From positions 1-5,561 of the forward strand of contig JALOPT010000124.1 in NCBI GenBank assembly GCA_025453715.1: a stretch of DNA of 5,561 nt. Direction: 5' to 3'. Numbering within the stretch: the first letter of the stretch is position 1; each line of letters opens with the position of its first letter. Positions 1 through 5,561 of this stretch are shown piece after piece. Position numbers and translations under genes: made by a program. The DNA comes from Methanoregulaceae archaeon (GTDB lineage: Archaea; Halobacteriota; Methanomicrobia; Methanomicrobiales; Methanospirillaceae). Below the pieces are notes generated by a model. It was not told the DNA's origin. It did not search any database and was given only the letters and a program-made list of their open reading frames with translations.

Positions 1-1
1 T

Positions 2-259
2 TTTACACTGACATTTCAATTTCCGAAACTATCCTTTATGTTCGCTGAGAATGCTCATTACCTCGGTGAGTGGTTTATTCTGCCAATAGGATTAGACAAA
101 AATGCACTTAGGAGTATTGATACACCTTATACATTTCTTCAGAATAGTGACATTTATCCTCTGTTAAAGAAAAGAAATAAGTTTGATCACAAAGGAACCT
201 ATGGGCATGGACTACTTGTCTCCGGTTCAGCAGGTAAAATGGGGTTTGCGGTGCAGGGT
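2..259 (+). CDS. nnr: Fragment of bifunctional NAD(P)H-hydrate repair enzyme (Nnr/YjeF-like), open at the left edge and truncated on the right
   Basis: Nnr repairs damaged NAD(P)H: an N-terminal domain epimerises NAD(P)HX and a C-terminal ADP/ATP-dependent dehydratase restores NAD(P)H. The frame is open from base 2, upstream of the first Met (38). The translation begins TLTFQFPKLSFMFAEN and then reads YLGEWFILPIGLD, which resembles the end of the epimerase domain in Bacteroidetes-type Nnr proteins. A linker follows, then FDHKGTYGHGLLVSGSAGKMG, the characteristic opening of the dehydratase domain. Similarity stops around base 250-260 and the frame runs on into a PyrK-like sequence, so most of the dehydratase domain (normally over 200 residues more) is missing. 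GC is about 36% over bases 1-240 against about 57% over 241-480, and codon use is AT-rich, unlike the rest of the window. As written, the fused frame ends at the stop at 548-550. The family call comes from recognised motifs; the Bacteroidetes origin is an inference. Confidence 0.6.
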
Positions 260-262
260 ATG

Positions 263-539
263 GATGACCTGCACCTGGACAGGTACTCACAGGTATGTGT
301 ATGCGGGCCCGAAAAAATGATGTATGCCGTGCTCCACCGGCTCCGGAAGGAAGGTCTCGAAGAGCGCGGGAAATTCAGCCTGCACCGGTATATGAAATGC
401 GGGTGTGGCTTCCTGCTGTATCGACCCCTCAGGGCTCCGCGTATGCAGCGATGGACCGGTTTTTTCAGGGGAACAACTCCTCGAAACGGAATTCGGGCAC
501 TATTCGCGGGACGGGAGTGGAAGAAAAAGACCTGTTTAA
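263..539 (+). pseudogene. pyrK: C-terminal part of dihydroorotate dehydrogenase electron-transfer subunit (PyrK-like), 5' truncated and frameshifted
   Basis: PyrK carries FAD and a [2Fe-2S] cluster and passes electrons between dihydroorotate dehydrogenase (PyrD) and NAD in pyrimidine synthesis. In the first frame the sequence reads LDRYSQVCVCGPEKMM, the NAD-binding CGPxxMM motif of ferredoxin-reductase-like proteins, then FSLHRYMKCGCG, the start of the cluster-binding cysteine motif. The match then moves to the next frame: from base 414 it reads CCIDPSGLRVCSDGPVFSG and continues to EFGHYSRDGSGRKRPV, ending at the TAA at 537-539. The family spacing C-x4-C-x2-C would need four codons between the Gly at 407-409 and the Cys at 414, but only four bases are there. 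This implies loss of about 8 bases including one ligand cysteine. The N-terminal FAD domain is absent because the sequence joins an Nnr fragment at about 260. This is either a decayed gene or an assembly error at a contig end; I cannot tell which from the sequence. Confidence 0.6.
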
Positions 540-663
540 AATTCGCTTAATGAGGTCTGCCTGACTCTTTTCAAATGTTTACTGGTATGAGTAACTTAAG
601 GGCCCTCCATTTAATTAATTTGATTCATTTTATTGAAATAAAGCCCGAAAATCAAAAAGAAAG

Positions 664-675
664 TTATTAATAAAA
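664..675 (+). promoter_or_regulatory. Candidate TATA-like element for the fdhC operon
   Basis: The AT-rich element ttattaataaaa is preceded by a purine-rich stretch (gaaaatcaaaaagaaag) that could serve as a BRE. With the usual archaeal spacing of about 25 bases, transcription would start near 690-700, giving a leader of roughly 60-70 bases. Other AT-rich stretches (609-621 and 686-693) are possible alternatives, so the choice is weak. Confidence 0.3.
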
Positions 676-696
676 CCACAAAGGATTTTAATTTGA

Positions 697-734
697 ACCT
701 ATACGAAAGACGAATTCCTTAGGTGAGTATAGGT
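697..734 (+). promoter_or_regulatory. 8-bp perfect inverted repeat in the fdhC leader (operator or RNA hairpin)
   Basis: Acctatac (697-704) is the exact reverse complement of gtataggt (727-734). The arms are separated by 22 bases, and their centres are 30 bases apart, close to three helical turns, which would suit a protein dimer binding one DNA face. As RNA, the arms would form an 8-bp stem. The loop would hold the Shine-Dalgarno-like aggtga (721-726), and the stem would end directly before the ATG at 735. It lies close to the predicted transcription start. The repeat is seen directly; a regulatory role is inferred. Confidence 0.4.
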
Positions 735-755
735 ATGACAAACGGAGAGGTGTAA
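735..755 (+). other. Possible six-codon leader ORF upstream of fdhC
   Basis: ATG at 735 opens a tiny frame (MTNGEV, stop TAA at 753-755). A good Shine-Dalgarno-like aggtgag (721-727) lies seven bases upstream. Its last codons overlap the fdhC ribosome binding site and its stop is four bases before the fdhC ATG, so ribosomes ending here could re-initiate on fdhC or block it. So short an ORF can arise by chance; it is listed because of its placement and its own ribosome binding site. Confidence 0.2.
744..752 (+). promoter_or_regulatory. Ribosome binding site of fdhC
   Basis: Ggagaggtg closely resembles the archaeal Shine-Dalgarno sequence GGAGGTGAT. It ends seven bases before the ATG at 760 and is followed by a run of seven A residues (taaaaaaa). 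It supports 760 as the fdhC start. Confidence 0.7.
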
Positions 756-759
756 AAAA

Positions 760-1638
760 ATGGTATTTCATCCACCAGTGGCAATCGTTGCAAAAGCCGG
801 TGACGCTGGCAAGTACAAGGTAGGCCTTCCCGCATGGAACATGGTATTACGTGGTTTCATGTCAGGAGCCTACATCGCCATGGGTGCAGCCCTTGCAACG
901 GTCTGTTCAACTGGTATCATGGCAACCGATGCCGCATTACGGTACGGAACGGCAAGTGCCGGGTTCTCGCAGCTTATTCTTGGTGCGGTGTTCCCAGTCG
1001 GGCTTATCATCACCGTGTTAACCGGTGCTGAACTCTTTACCGGTGACGCAATGCTCGCCCCGATGGCAGCATTTATTCACAAGGTCAGCTGGATGCAGGT
1101 CATTAACCTGTGGATTTTCGTATATATCGGTAACTTTATTGGTTCTGTTGTGTTTGCCTACATCATGGCATACGGACCCCTGACATCATGGGACGCTGCC
1201 GGGACTGCGACAGTAACTGCGTTTGGGACGAGGGCGATAGCCATTGCGTCTGCGAAGGTAAGTTATGTGGGAGTAGCGGGCATGTGGTCTGCGTTCCTTA
1301 AGGCAATTGCCTGTAACTGGCTTGTCAACCTTGCAATTCTCCTCGGGATCTGTTCTGACGACATGGTCGGCAAGTTCTTTGGGATCTGGTTCCCGATCAT
1401 GGCCTTCGTTTCGAGCGGTTTCGAACACTCGATCGCAAATATGTACTTCATACCTGCAGGGATTATGACTCAGGGATTCATCACTGACCCCACAAAGATA
1501 AATGCGGGACTCAACTGGGTTACCATGTGGACGAACAACGTCATTATCGTTACCCTCGGTAACATCGTTGGTGCGTTGTTCTTCGTCGGTATCATCTACT
1601 GGGTAGCGTTCAGAAAAGAGATCGCCGCATTAAAGTAG
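760..1638 (+). CDS. fdhC: Formate transporter FdhC (formate/nitrite transporter, FNT family)
   Basis: This 292-residue inner-membrane channel belongs to the FNT family (FocA/NirC/FdhC), pentameric channels that pass small monovalent anions. In formate-using methanogens FdhC brings in formate for formate dehydrogenase. Family hallmarks are visible. LTGAELFTGD (about 88-96) is the broken-helix segment with the FT signature. KAIACNWLVNLA (181-192) has the conserved Lys and CN. FEHSIANM (221-228) contains the central pore histidine (H223). NNVIIVTLGNIVG (259-271) is the usual motif of the last helix. Hydrophobic stretches near 28-52, 68-90, 112-138, 172-198, 205-222 and 258-284 fit the six-helix FNT fold with no signal peptide, and the length is normal for the family. 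The start is supported by a strong ribosome binding site. An OB-fold gene follows after 11 bases, probably co-transcribed. No fdhA/fdhB is in the window. Nitrite or hydrosulfide channels share the fold, so formate specificity rests on family resemblance and the methanogen setting. Confidence 0.9.
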   Translation: MVFHPPVAIVAKAGDAGKYKVGLPAWNMVLRGFMSGAYIAMGAALATVCSTGIMATDAALRYGTASAGFSQLILGAVFPVGLIITVLTGAELFTGDAMLAPMAAFIHKVSWMQVINLWIFVYIGNFIGSVVFAYIMAYGPLTSWDAAGTATVTAFGTRAIAIASAKVSYVGVAGMWSAFLKAIACNWLVNLAILLGICSDDMVGKFFGIWFPIMAFVSSGFEHSIANMYFIPAGIMTQGFITDPTKINAGLNWVTMWTNNVIIVTLGNIVGALFFVGIIYWVAFRKEIAALK

Positions 1639-1649
1639 AGTAAACCCGG

Positions 1650-2183
1650 ATGAAAATCGGAAATATAACTGTGAGGGTATCGATCGTCGCTGTTGCGGTG
1701 GTCGTAATCTTCACAATTCTTTTATCTTTTGCCTATTTCAGTTCAGGCAATACAGTACTGCTATTATACGGGATTCCAGCAGTGATTCTTCTCCTGGTGA
1801 TACCGATGGCGCTTAATTACATGAGCCAGAAGCAGTATATGGAACTCATCCCGGAATATGAACGGGAGGCGAGACCGGTCAGAATCAAGATGATCAACAT
1901 GAGTATGAAGGGACAGGTCGTCAGGCTCGAAGGTGTCGTGGAACGTACCTATTTCCAGTTTCTCAACCGTCCGCAGTTCCTTGTGGGTGACAGGACTGGT
2001 GAGATATCAGTCAAGATGTTTACCAGCCCACAGGAAGATATCAAAAAGGATGATGTCGTTGAGGTACTCGGGACAATTATTCAACGGTACATATTCACCG
2101 GAGAACCTGTTGTAAACTGCGTCTCGATTAAAAAGATACCCAAAAAAATTGAGATAAAGAAGGATTCTTCAAAAAAGGAATAA
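1650..2183 (+). CDS. Membrane-anchored OB-fold protein of unknown function
   Basis: This is a 177-residue protein I cannot assign to a characterised function. Two hydrophobic helices (about 8-30 and 36-57) are separated by a short polar turn (SSGN), forming an N-terminal hairpin anchor. A charged linker (60-85) leads to a domain of about 80 residues (84-163) that looks like a nucleic-acid-type OB fold. It has MKGQVVRLEGVVER, then FLVGDRTGEISVKMF, then DVVEVLGTIIQRY. The V-x-G-V plus DRTGEI pattern is typical of the tRNA-anticodon/RPA-like OB group. The C-terminus is strongly basic (KKIPKKIEIKKDSSKK). With the anchor at the N-terminus, the OB domain probably faces the cytoplasm by the positive-inside rule. 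It begins 11 bases after fdhC with no strong Shine-Dalgarno site, which suggests translation linked to fdhC. OB folds also bind proteins or small ligands, and membrane NfeD-type proteins carry OB-like domains, so nucleic-acid binding is not assured. Confidence 0.75.
   Translation: MKIGNITVRVSIVAVAVVVIFTILLSFAYFSSGNTVLLLYGIPAVILLLVIPMALNYMSQKQYMELIPEYEREARPVRIKMINMSMKGQVVRLEGVVERTYFQFLNRPQFLVGDRTGEISVKMFTSPQEDIKKDDVVEVLGTIIQRYIFTGEPVVNCVSIKKIPKKIEIKKDSSKKE
2171..2176 (-). terminator. Possible oligo-T terminator of the rad50-nurA-herA transcript
   Basis: On the - strand this is a run of six T residues about 48 bases beyond the herA stop. Archaeal RNA polymerase often ends transcription at T-runs without a hairpin. 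The run lies inside the 3' end of the convergent OB-fold gene, so the two transcripts may overlap. No strong stem was seen. Confidence 0.3.
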
Positions 2184-2218
2184 TCCCTTCTGAAGTCCGA
2201 TTTTGTGCATAAATTTAG

Positions 2219-2225
2219 TTTTTTT
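2219..2225 (+). terminator. Possible oligo-T terminator of the fdhC operon
   Basis: Seven T residues lie 36 bases after the stop of the OB-fold gene, with an earlier tttt at 2201-2204. No clear hairpin precedes it, which fits T-run-driven archaeal termination. It overlaps the last codon of the convergent herA gene. Confidence 0.4.
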
Positions 2226-3843
2226 AGAACCCTGCTTCGAGCCCGTCTGCTATTTTCTGTTTCTTTTCCTGGTTGAGTCCAGAAATGTAATCTTCGAACC
2301 TGTGAATGCGGGTGCTGACCGGGAACGGAATACCAATTGTGCTGATAATCGCCTCACCCCGGTCAAGGGTCTGGATCTCGATCTCCATTTTCGAGAGGTC
2401 CTGCTTGGCACTACCCATGATGATATCGCGATCACCCCTGTCTCCAAGTCCCATTACGACAAAGGTGTTGATTTGTGCGAGTACCTTGGGGTCAACATTT
2501 TTTGGCTGCTGGGTTACCACACAGAGCCCTACACCGAATTTTCGCCCTTCCATTGCACATTCCCTGAATACCTGGGTGGAAGACCCCCCGCTTGCGAGGA
2601 CCCGTTGTGCCTCCTCGATTGTTATCAGCACCTGGTGGGATGCCCCGTACCGGTCGTCGATACCAAAGCCACGTGCCTCAGACCGGTGTTTCTCCATGAT
2701 CATCCTTGTAATAATCGAGAGGACGAACAGCTCGCTCCGTTCGCTCATGTCCGGGATATCGATCAGGACCACCCGGTTTTCATGCAGGCTGGAAAGGATA
2801 TCGGGGACTGACGACCCCTGAGAGCGGAAAAAGGCTTTATTTCCGTTCACAAGGTTATCGATGTACCGTTTTATTACCATGACCGGCCCGCCCATGGAGT
2901 TCCGGATCTTCCATGACATGCTTCCCTCTTTCACACCGGCTGCGAGAATATCTTTTATTGGGAAAATCGCCGGGTCCACGGTCTGGAAGAATTCAATGAT
3001 CTCTTTTCCCTTTATATCAGAGAATGCCTCGATAATGTCGTGCTGTGGCCCGGTAAGGTCGTGGAGGATGGAGAGATCGCTGATCCGGAAATCGTCGTAT
3101 TCGAGGTAGAGCGTGTTCATCCCGTACCGCTTACGGTCGTTTTCGCCCCGGATCGTGAATATGGCGAGGCCGTCCCTTCCTTCTGTATAATGGACAAGTC
3201 CTTTTGTCGGCTCTCCTGTCGAGGACTTCCCGCCGCTTACGTATTCCCCGTGCGGGTCCACGATCAGGAGCCCGAATTTCTGGTGTTTCATACACGATGC
3301 ACAGAAAGTCTTCATGAAGTTGCTCTTGCCCATGCCGGTCGTTGCAAAAACACCCATATGCTGCGGGAGGACTTTTGCAGGGATCCGAACGGCCACTTCC
3401 CTGATGATGTCCTGGCCGCTCCGCATGTAGCCGACTTCTATCTCGCCCATCTGTTCGGTGAGGAATTTAAAGTCCTCTGCAGCAGGGTCTTCCACGGTTG
3501 AAAATTTCGAGGGGATTGTCCTCGGCTTATGGAATTTTCCGCTATTGTCAACAAAACCGAGCGGGACTGCCTCAACCCCGATGAATACATCCTCCCCGAG
3601 GCCGTAGAACTTCTCTGCATAGACCCGGGTGTCCCAGCGGTTATCGGCGAAGTTGCTGTCATGGGTGAGATCGGTAATTTTGGCAAAAAACGTGACGTCT
3701 TTCGTGCGGTCGGTGATCTTCTTAATGTCACCGACGTAGAGGGTCGCGTCGTAGGGTGCGATGAAACGGTAGCCGAGGACGCTTTTCCCGACGAGCCGGT
3801 ATTTTGAAGGGTCTGTAGTATCAGTATCGTGCAAATTCATCAT
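2224..3843 (-). CDS. herA: HerA-type bipolar DNA translocase/helicase
   Basis: HerA is a hexameric FtsK/HerA-family ATPase that threads DNA and drives the NurA nuclease to resect double-strand breaks. From the chosen start the protein has 539 residues, close to the usual size of about 500. A beta-rich N-terminal HAS-barrel domain (about 15-115, beginning VGKSVLGYRFIAP) precedes the RecA-like core. The core has Walker A GVFATTGMGKS (164-174), the HerA motif DPHGEY (196-201), Walker B VLITIEEAQ (405-413) with the catalytic Glu, and GRKFGVGL..VTQQP (433-447) with sensor and arginine-finger-type residues. It ends in a charged tail (QEKKQK). The frame opens at 3867, but that ATG has no ribosome binding site. 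The tandem ATGs at 3843 and 3840 follow ggag (3853-3850) by six and nine bases, so 3843 is preferred. It then overlaps the nurA end by 23 bases, which fits translational coupling. No key motif is missing. Confidence 0.9.
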   Translation of the reverse strand: MMNLHDTDTTDPSKYRLVGKSVLGYRFIAPYDATLYVGDIKKITDRTKDVTFFAKITDLTHDSNFADNRWDTRVYAEKFYGLGEDVFIGVEAVPLGFVDNSGKFHKPRTIPSKFSTVEDPAAEDFKFLTEQMGEIEVGYMRSGQDIIREVAVRIPAKVLPQHMGVFATTGMGKSNFMKTFCASCMKHQKFGLLIVDPHGEYVSGGKSSTGEPTKGLVHYTEGRDGLAIFTIRGENDRKRYGMNTLYLEYDDFRISDLSILHDLTGPQHDIIEAFSDIKGKEIIEFFQTVDPAIFPIKDILAAGVKEGSMSWKIRNSMGGPVMVIKRYIDNLVNGNKAFFRSQGSSVPDILSSLHENRVVLIDIPDMSERSELFVLSIITRMIMEKHRSEARGFGIDDRYGASHQVLITIEEAQRVLASGGSSTQVFRECAMEGRKFGVGLCVVTQQPKNVDPKVLAQINTFVVMGLGDRGDRDIIMGSAKQDLSKMEIEIQTLDRGEAIISTIGIPFPVSTRIHRFEDYISGLNQEKKQKIADGLEAGF

Positions 3844-4849
3844 GGTAATCTCCGAACAGGATATCATAGGTCTGTCGTTCTATGCCGGTATCCGCAATCC
3901 GGCGCATCAGGTCTGACCTGACCTGCTCCACGATCTCTTCAGTGAGGACAACGGTACGGTGGGCATCGAAGAGGGGGTACGGGTACCCGGGTATCCGGCC
4001 GTCACCGGAGCAGGCAGCGAGCCGGTCCATAACGTTCCGGACAGATGATGCCGATGTCTCTACCGGTAGGTCGATTTTCAGCGGGGACTTTGCCCGGGGA
4101 TGCAGGCAGGCGATGTACATCTGGCCGTGCTGCCAACGGGGGAACTGGGCATGGTCGAGCAATTCTGTATCGACCCTGATCCACCAGGGGGCCTTCACCC
4201 CGAGTTCCTTCGCGAGCCCGTTCACTGAAGGGAGGATGGGATGACCGCCGCCCCATGTTGCGGTTGTCTGCTTGGAGACCCCTGCAAGGCCGATATCCCT
4301 GAGCCTGCAGGTATTCTCTATCCTAGTCAGGACCGTGTCGTGGCTCGCGTGGGAGACACGGAGTGGACCGTCCCGCAGGAGCAGTGCGCCGGAGCCGAGC
4401 GACCCTGCCAGGGTCTCTGTGACCCAGTATTCGACGGTATCCCGCAGTATGGAGGCTGCTCTGGTCCGGTCCTCGTTTTCCAACGGCGTCCCCGGGACTA
4501 CCCCGAAACAGTCCTTGTACAGGCCGGGGAAGTCCTGGTTTTCCACGCCGGGCCCGATCATGGCGAATGTTAACGGGGTTAACGATCTCCTGCCCCGTTC
4601 CAGGTTATTAAACGTGCTCTGGGCGGCCCGGAAGAGGACAAGGGCCATGCTCCCCGATTCGAGGAGCATGACATTGCTCCCGTCGATGGCACATATCTCT
4701 CCGCACTCGCCCGGGTTGCATGCCTGGAAATCGTCGCGGGTGATCTTGCTTTCAGCCCTGAATTTCTGTACAAGATTTTTTGGAATGGTCGCCTGGATCT
4801 TATCAATTGCGGTCTTCACTGCTGTATCATACCCGGGGTCGTTTGGCAT
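3821..4849 (-). CDS. nurA: NurA 5'-3' nuclease, partner of HerA
   Basis: NurA is an RNase H-like nuclease that docks on the HerA hexamer and degrades the 5' strand at broken ends, leaving 3' overhangs for RadA. The protein has 342 residues, within the family range. Family motifs appear in order. AIDGSN (54-59) carries the first metal-binding Asp (D56). LLLRDGPL (156-163) carries a second acidic residue (D160). GVSKQ (190-194) has the conserved Lys. GYPYPLFDAHR (288-298) is the C-terminal block with the conserved Tyr and His. The N-terminus is helical and probably contacts a partner subunit. The ATG directly follows the rad50 stop as TGA-ATG; only a weak ggtg (4856-4853) precedes it, so translation is probably coupled to rad50. 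Its 3' end overlaps herA. Gene order and motifs agree, so the call is firm; which residues bind metal is taken from family knowledge. Confidence 0.88.
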   Translation of the reverse strand: MPNDPGYDTAVKTAIDKIQATIPKNLVQKFRAESKITRDDFQACNPGECGEICAIDGSNVMLLESGSMALVLFRAAQSTFNNLERGRRSLTPLTFAMIGPGVENQDFPGLYKDCFGVVPGTPLENEDRTRAASILRDTVEYWVTETLAGSLGSGALLLRDGPLRVSHASHDTVLTRIENTCRLRDIGLAGVSKQTTATWGGGHPILPSVNGLAKELGVKAPWWIRVDTELLDHAQFPRWQHGQMYIACLHPRAKSPLKIDLPVETSASSVRNVMDRLAACSGDGRIPGYPYPLFDAHRTVVLTEEIVEQVRSDLMRRIADTGIERQTYDILFGDYHDEFARY

Positions 4850-5561
4850 TCACACCAGCTCCTTAACACTGCTCGACTGGTCTGTTCCCATCTCCACGAC
4901 AAGGGTATTCGTGAATTCCCCCTGCATCTCGGAGATGTGGGAGATCAGGATGATCTGCGGGAACCTGGACTCCTGAGTCCGGAGTGCGGTGAGGAGATTT
5001 GTCCTCCGCTCCTCGTCCTGGCTCCCGAAGATCTCATCGAAGATCAGGAGTGTGCTCTCGTGTACCTGGTGGAGCTCAGCAAGGTAGCGGGAGAGGGCGA
5101 TGCGGAGTGCTACCGCGATATCGTCCTGTTCACCACCGCTGAACCGGTCTATTCCATAATCGTTGTCGACATCCCGGACGAGAAGGTTGAAGTCCTCGTC
5201 GAGCAGCACCTGTTCGTACCTTCCACTGGTGATCTCGCTGATGATCCGGCTTACTTCCCCTTCTATCCGGCTCCGGACGACCTGCATGAGGTAGATAACG
5301 TAATCACCGATGGCTGTCCGGGTCAGCCTGAGAAGGTCGATCTCTTCCCTCAATGTTGCGACATGCTGCCGGAGCCCCTCGATTATTGCCATCTCGCTTT
5401 CATGTCTTCGGATTTTCTCATTGGCATTGGTAAGCCGTTCGGTTGTCCTCGCGAGCTCGGTCTCTACCGTGCGGAGAGCGGTCTCGGCCCCTGCCAGTGC
5501 CTGTTCAAGGTTTATACCGATCCGGGGGTCAAATGCCGCCTGGGCGATTGTGTTTTTGAGA
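4850..5561 (-). CDS. rad50: DNA double-strand-break repair ATPase Rad50, C-terminal part (start beyond the right edge)
   Basis: Rad50 is the SMC-like ATPase that works with the Mre11 nuclease to bind, tether and process broken DNA ends. Only 236 C-terminal residues are in the window; the frame stays open to the right edge with no stop, and Met codons such as that at 5392 are internal. Fragment residues from about 15 to 105 are rich in Glu, Arg and Leu and form the returning arm of the coiled coil. The C-terminal ATPase lobe follows. It has the ABC signature DRFSGGEQDD (138-147), Walker B STLLIFDE (169-176), the D-loop region GSQDEERR (179-186) and the H-loop His in ILISHISEM (His 208). The N-terminal Walker A and the zinc hook lie outside the window, which separates this from complete SMC proteins only by context. 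That context, directly upstream of nurA and herA, is the classic archaeal repair cluster. It ends in TGA abutting the nurA ATG. Confidence 0.88.
   Translation of the reverse strand, partial: LKNTIAQAAFDPRIGINLEQALAGAETALRTVETELARTTERLTNANEKIRRHESEMAIIEGLRQHVATLREEIDLLRLTRTAIGDYVIYLMQVVRSRIEGEVSRIISEITSGRYEQVLLDEDFNLLVRDVDNDYGIDRFSGGEQDDIAVALRIALSRYLAELHQVHESTLLIFDEIFGSQDEERRTNLLTALRTQESRFPQIILISHISEMQGEFTNTLVVEMGTDQSSSVKELV

Noticed and set aside
295..564. Open frame of 89 codons on the + strand within the PyrK-like region
   Set aside because: It lies in a frame different from both PyrK-matching segments and its translation shows no domain or balanced composition; it is a shadow.
599..621. 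Short palindromes agggccct and ttaattaa in the spacer upstream of fdhC
   Set aside because: They are too short and too likely in AT-rich sequence to claim as an attachment site or operator.
2172..2190. Possible hairpin aagg...cctt near the end of the OB-fold gene
   Set aside because: The stem is only four base pairs and no T-run follows directly, so it is not a credible intrinsic terminator.
2203..2811. Open frame of 202 codons opposite the 3' half of herA
   Set aside because: It lies wholly antisense to clear HerA coding sequence with Walker motifs, and its product is Cys-, His- and Pro-rich without recognisable motifs.
2306..2821. Second + strand frame of 171 codons opposite herA
   Set aside because: It is antisense to herA, and its Ser/Arg/Pro-rich product is typical of spurious frames in GC-rich genes.
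4272..4976. Open frame of 234 codons on the + strand opposite nurA and the rad50 end
   Set aside because: It spans the junction of two well-supported genes on the other strand, and the Ser/Arg-rich product shows no family features.
2224..5561. Possible anti-phage defence system based on a HerA ATPase with a nuclease
   Set aside because: HerA-like ATPases do occur in defence systems, but here the partners are canonical NurA and Rad50 with normal lengths and motifs, so the housekeeping DNA repair cluster explains the region.

Overview
The window looks like a piece of a methanogenic archaeon of the Methanomicrobiales (Methanoregula/Methanolinea-like; inferred from protein character, not from a search). 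The main clues are a formate-channel gene of the methanogen FdhC type, the archaeal double-strand-break repair set Rad50-NurA-HerA, GGAG/GGTG-type ribosome binding sites, and moderately GC-rich genes separated by AT-rich spacers. The start of the window looks foreign or chimeric and probably lies at a contig end.

Left edge (1-550): one open frame on the + strand is built from two unrelated pieces. Bases 2 to about 259 are AT-rich (about 36% GC by hand count) and encode the epimerase/dehydratase boundary of a Bacteroidetes-like NAD(P)H-hydrate repair enzyme (Nnr). From about 263 the GC rises to about 57% and the protein becomes the C-terminal part of an archaeal dihydroorotate dehydrogenase electron-transfer subunit (PyrK). 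The PyrK piece is itself frameshifted inside its iron-sulfur motif, near base 410, and its natural end is the stop at 537-539.

Spacer 551-759: AT-rich, with a weak TATA-like element, an 8-bp perfect inverted repeat (697-704 / 727-734), a possible six-codon leader ORF (735-755), and the ribosome binding site of fdhC.

+ strand operon (760-2183): fdhC, a formate channel, is followed 11 bases later by a membrane-anchored OB-fold protein of unknown function. No fdhA/fdhB is present in the window.

- strand operon (5561 to 2224): the C-terminal part of rad50 (its start lies beyond the right edge), nurA and herA. rad50 and nurA abut as TGA-ATG, and nurA and herA overlap by about 20 bases. These proteins resect double-strand breaks: Mre11-Rad50 senses and processes the end, then the HerA translocase drives the NurA nuclease. 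mre11 is expected just beyond the right edge. The two operons converge at about 2184-2223, where T-tracts on both strands could end both transcripts.

I found no RNA genes, CRISPR arrays, insertion sequences or convincing new defence system. The observations most worth following are the chimeric, frameshifted left end, the structured leader in front of fdhC, and the unexplained pairing of FdhC with a membrane OB-fold protein.
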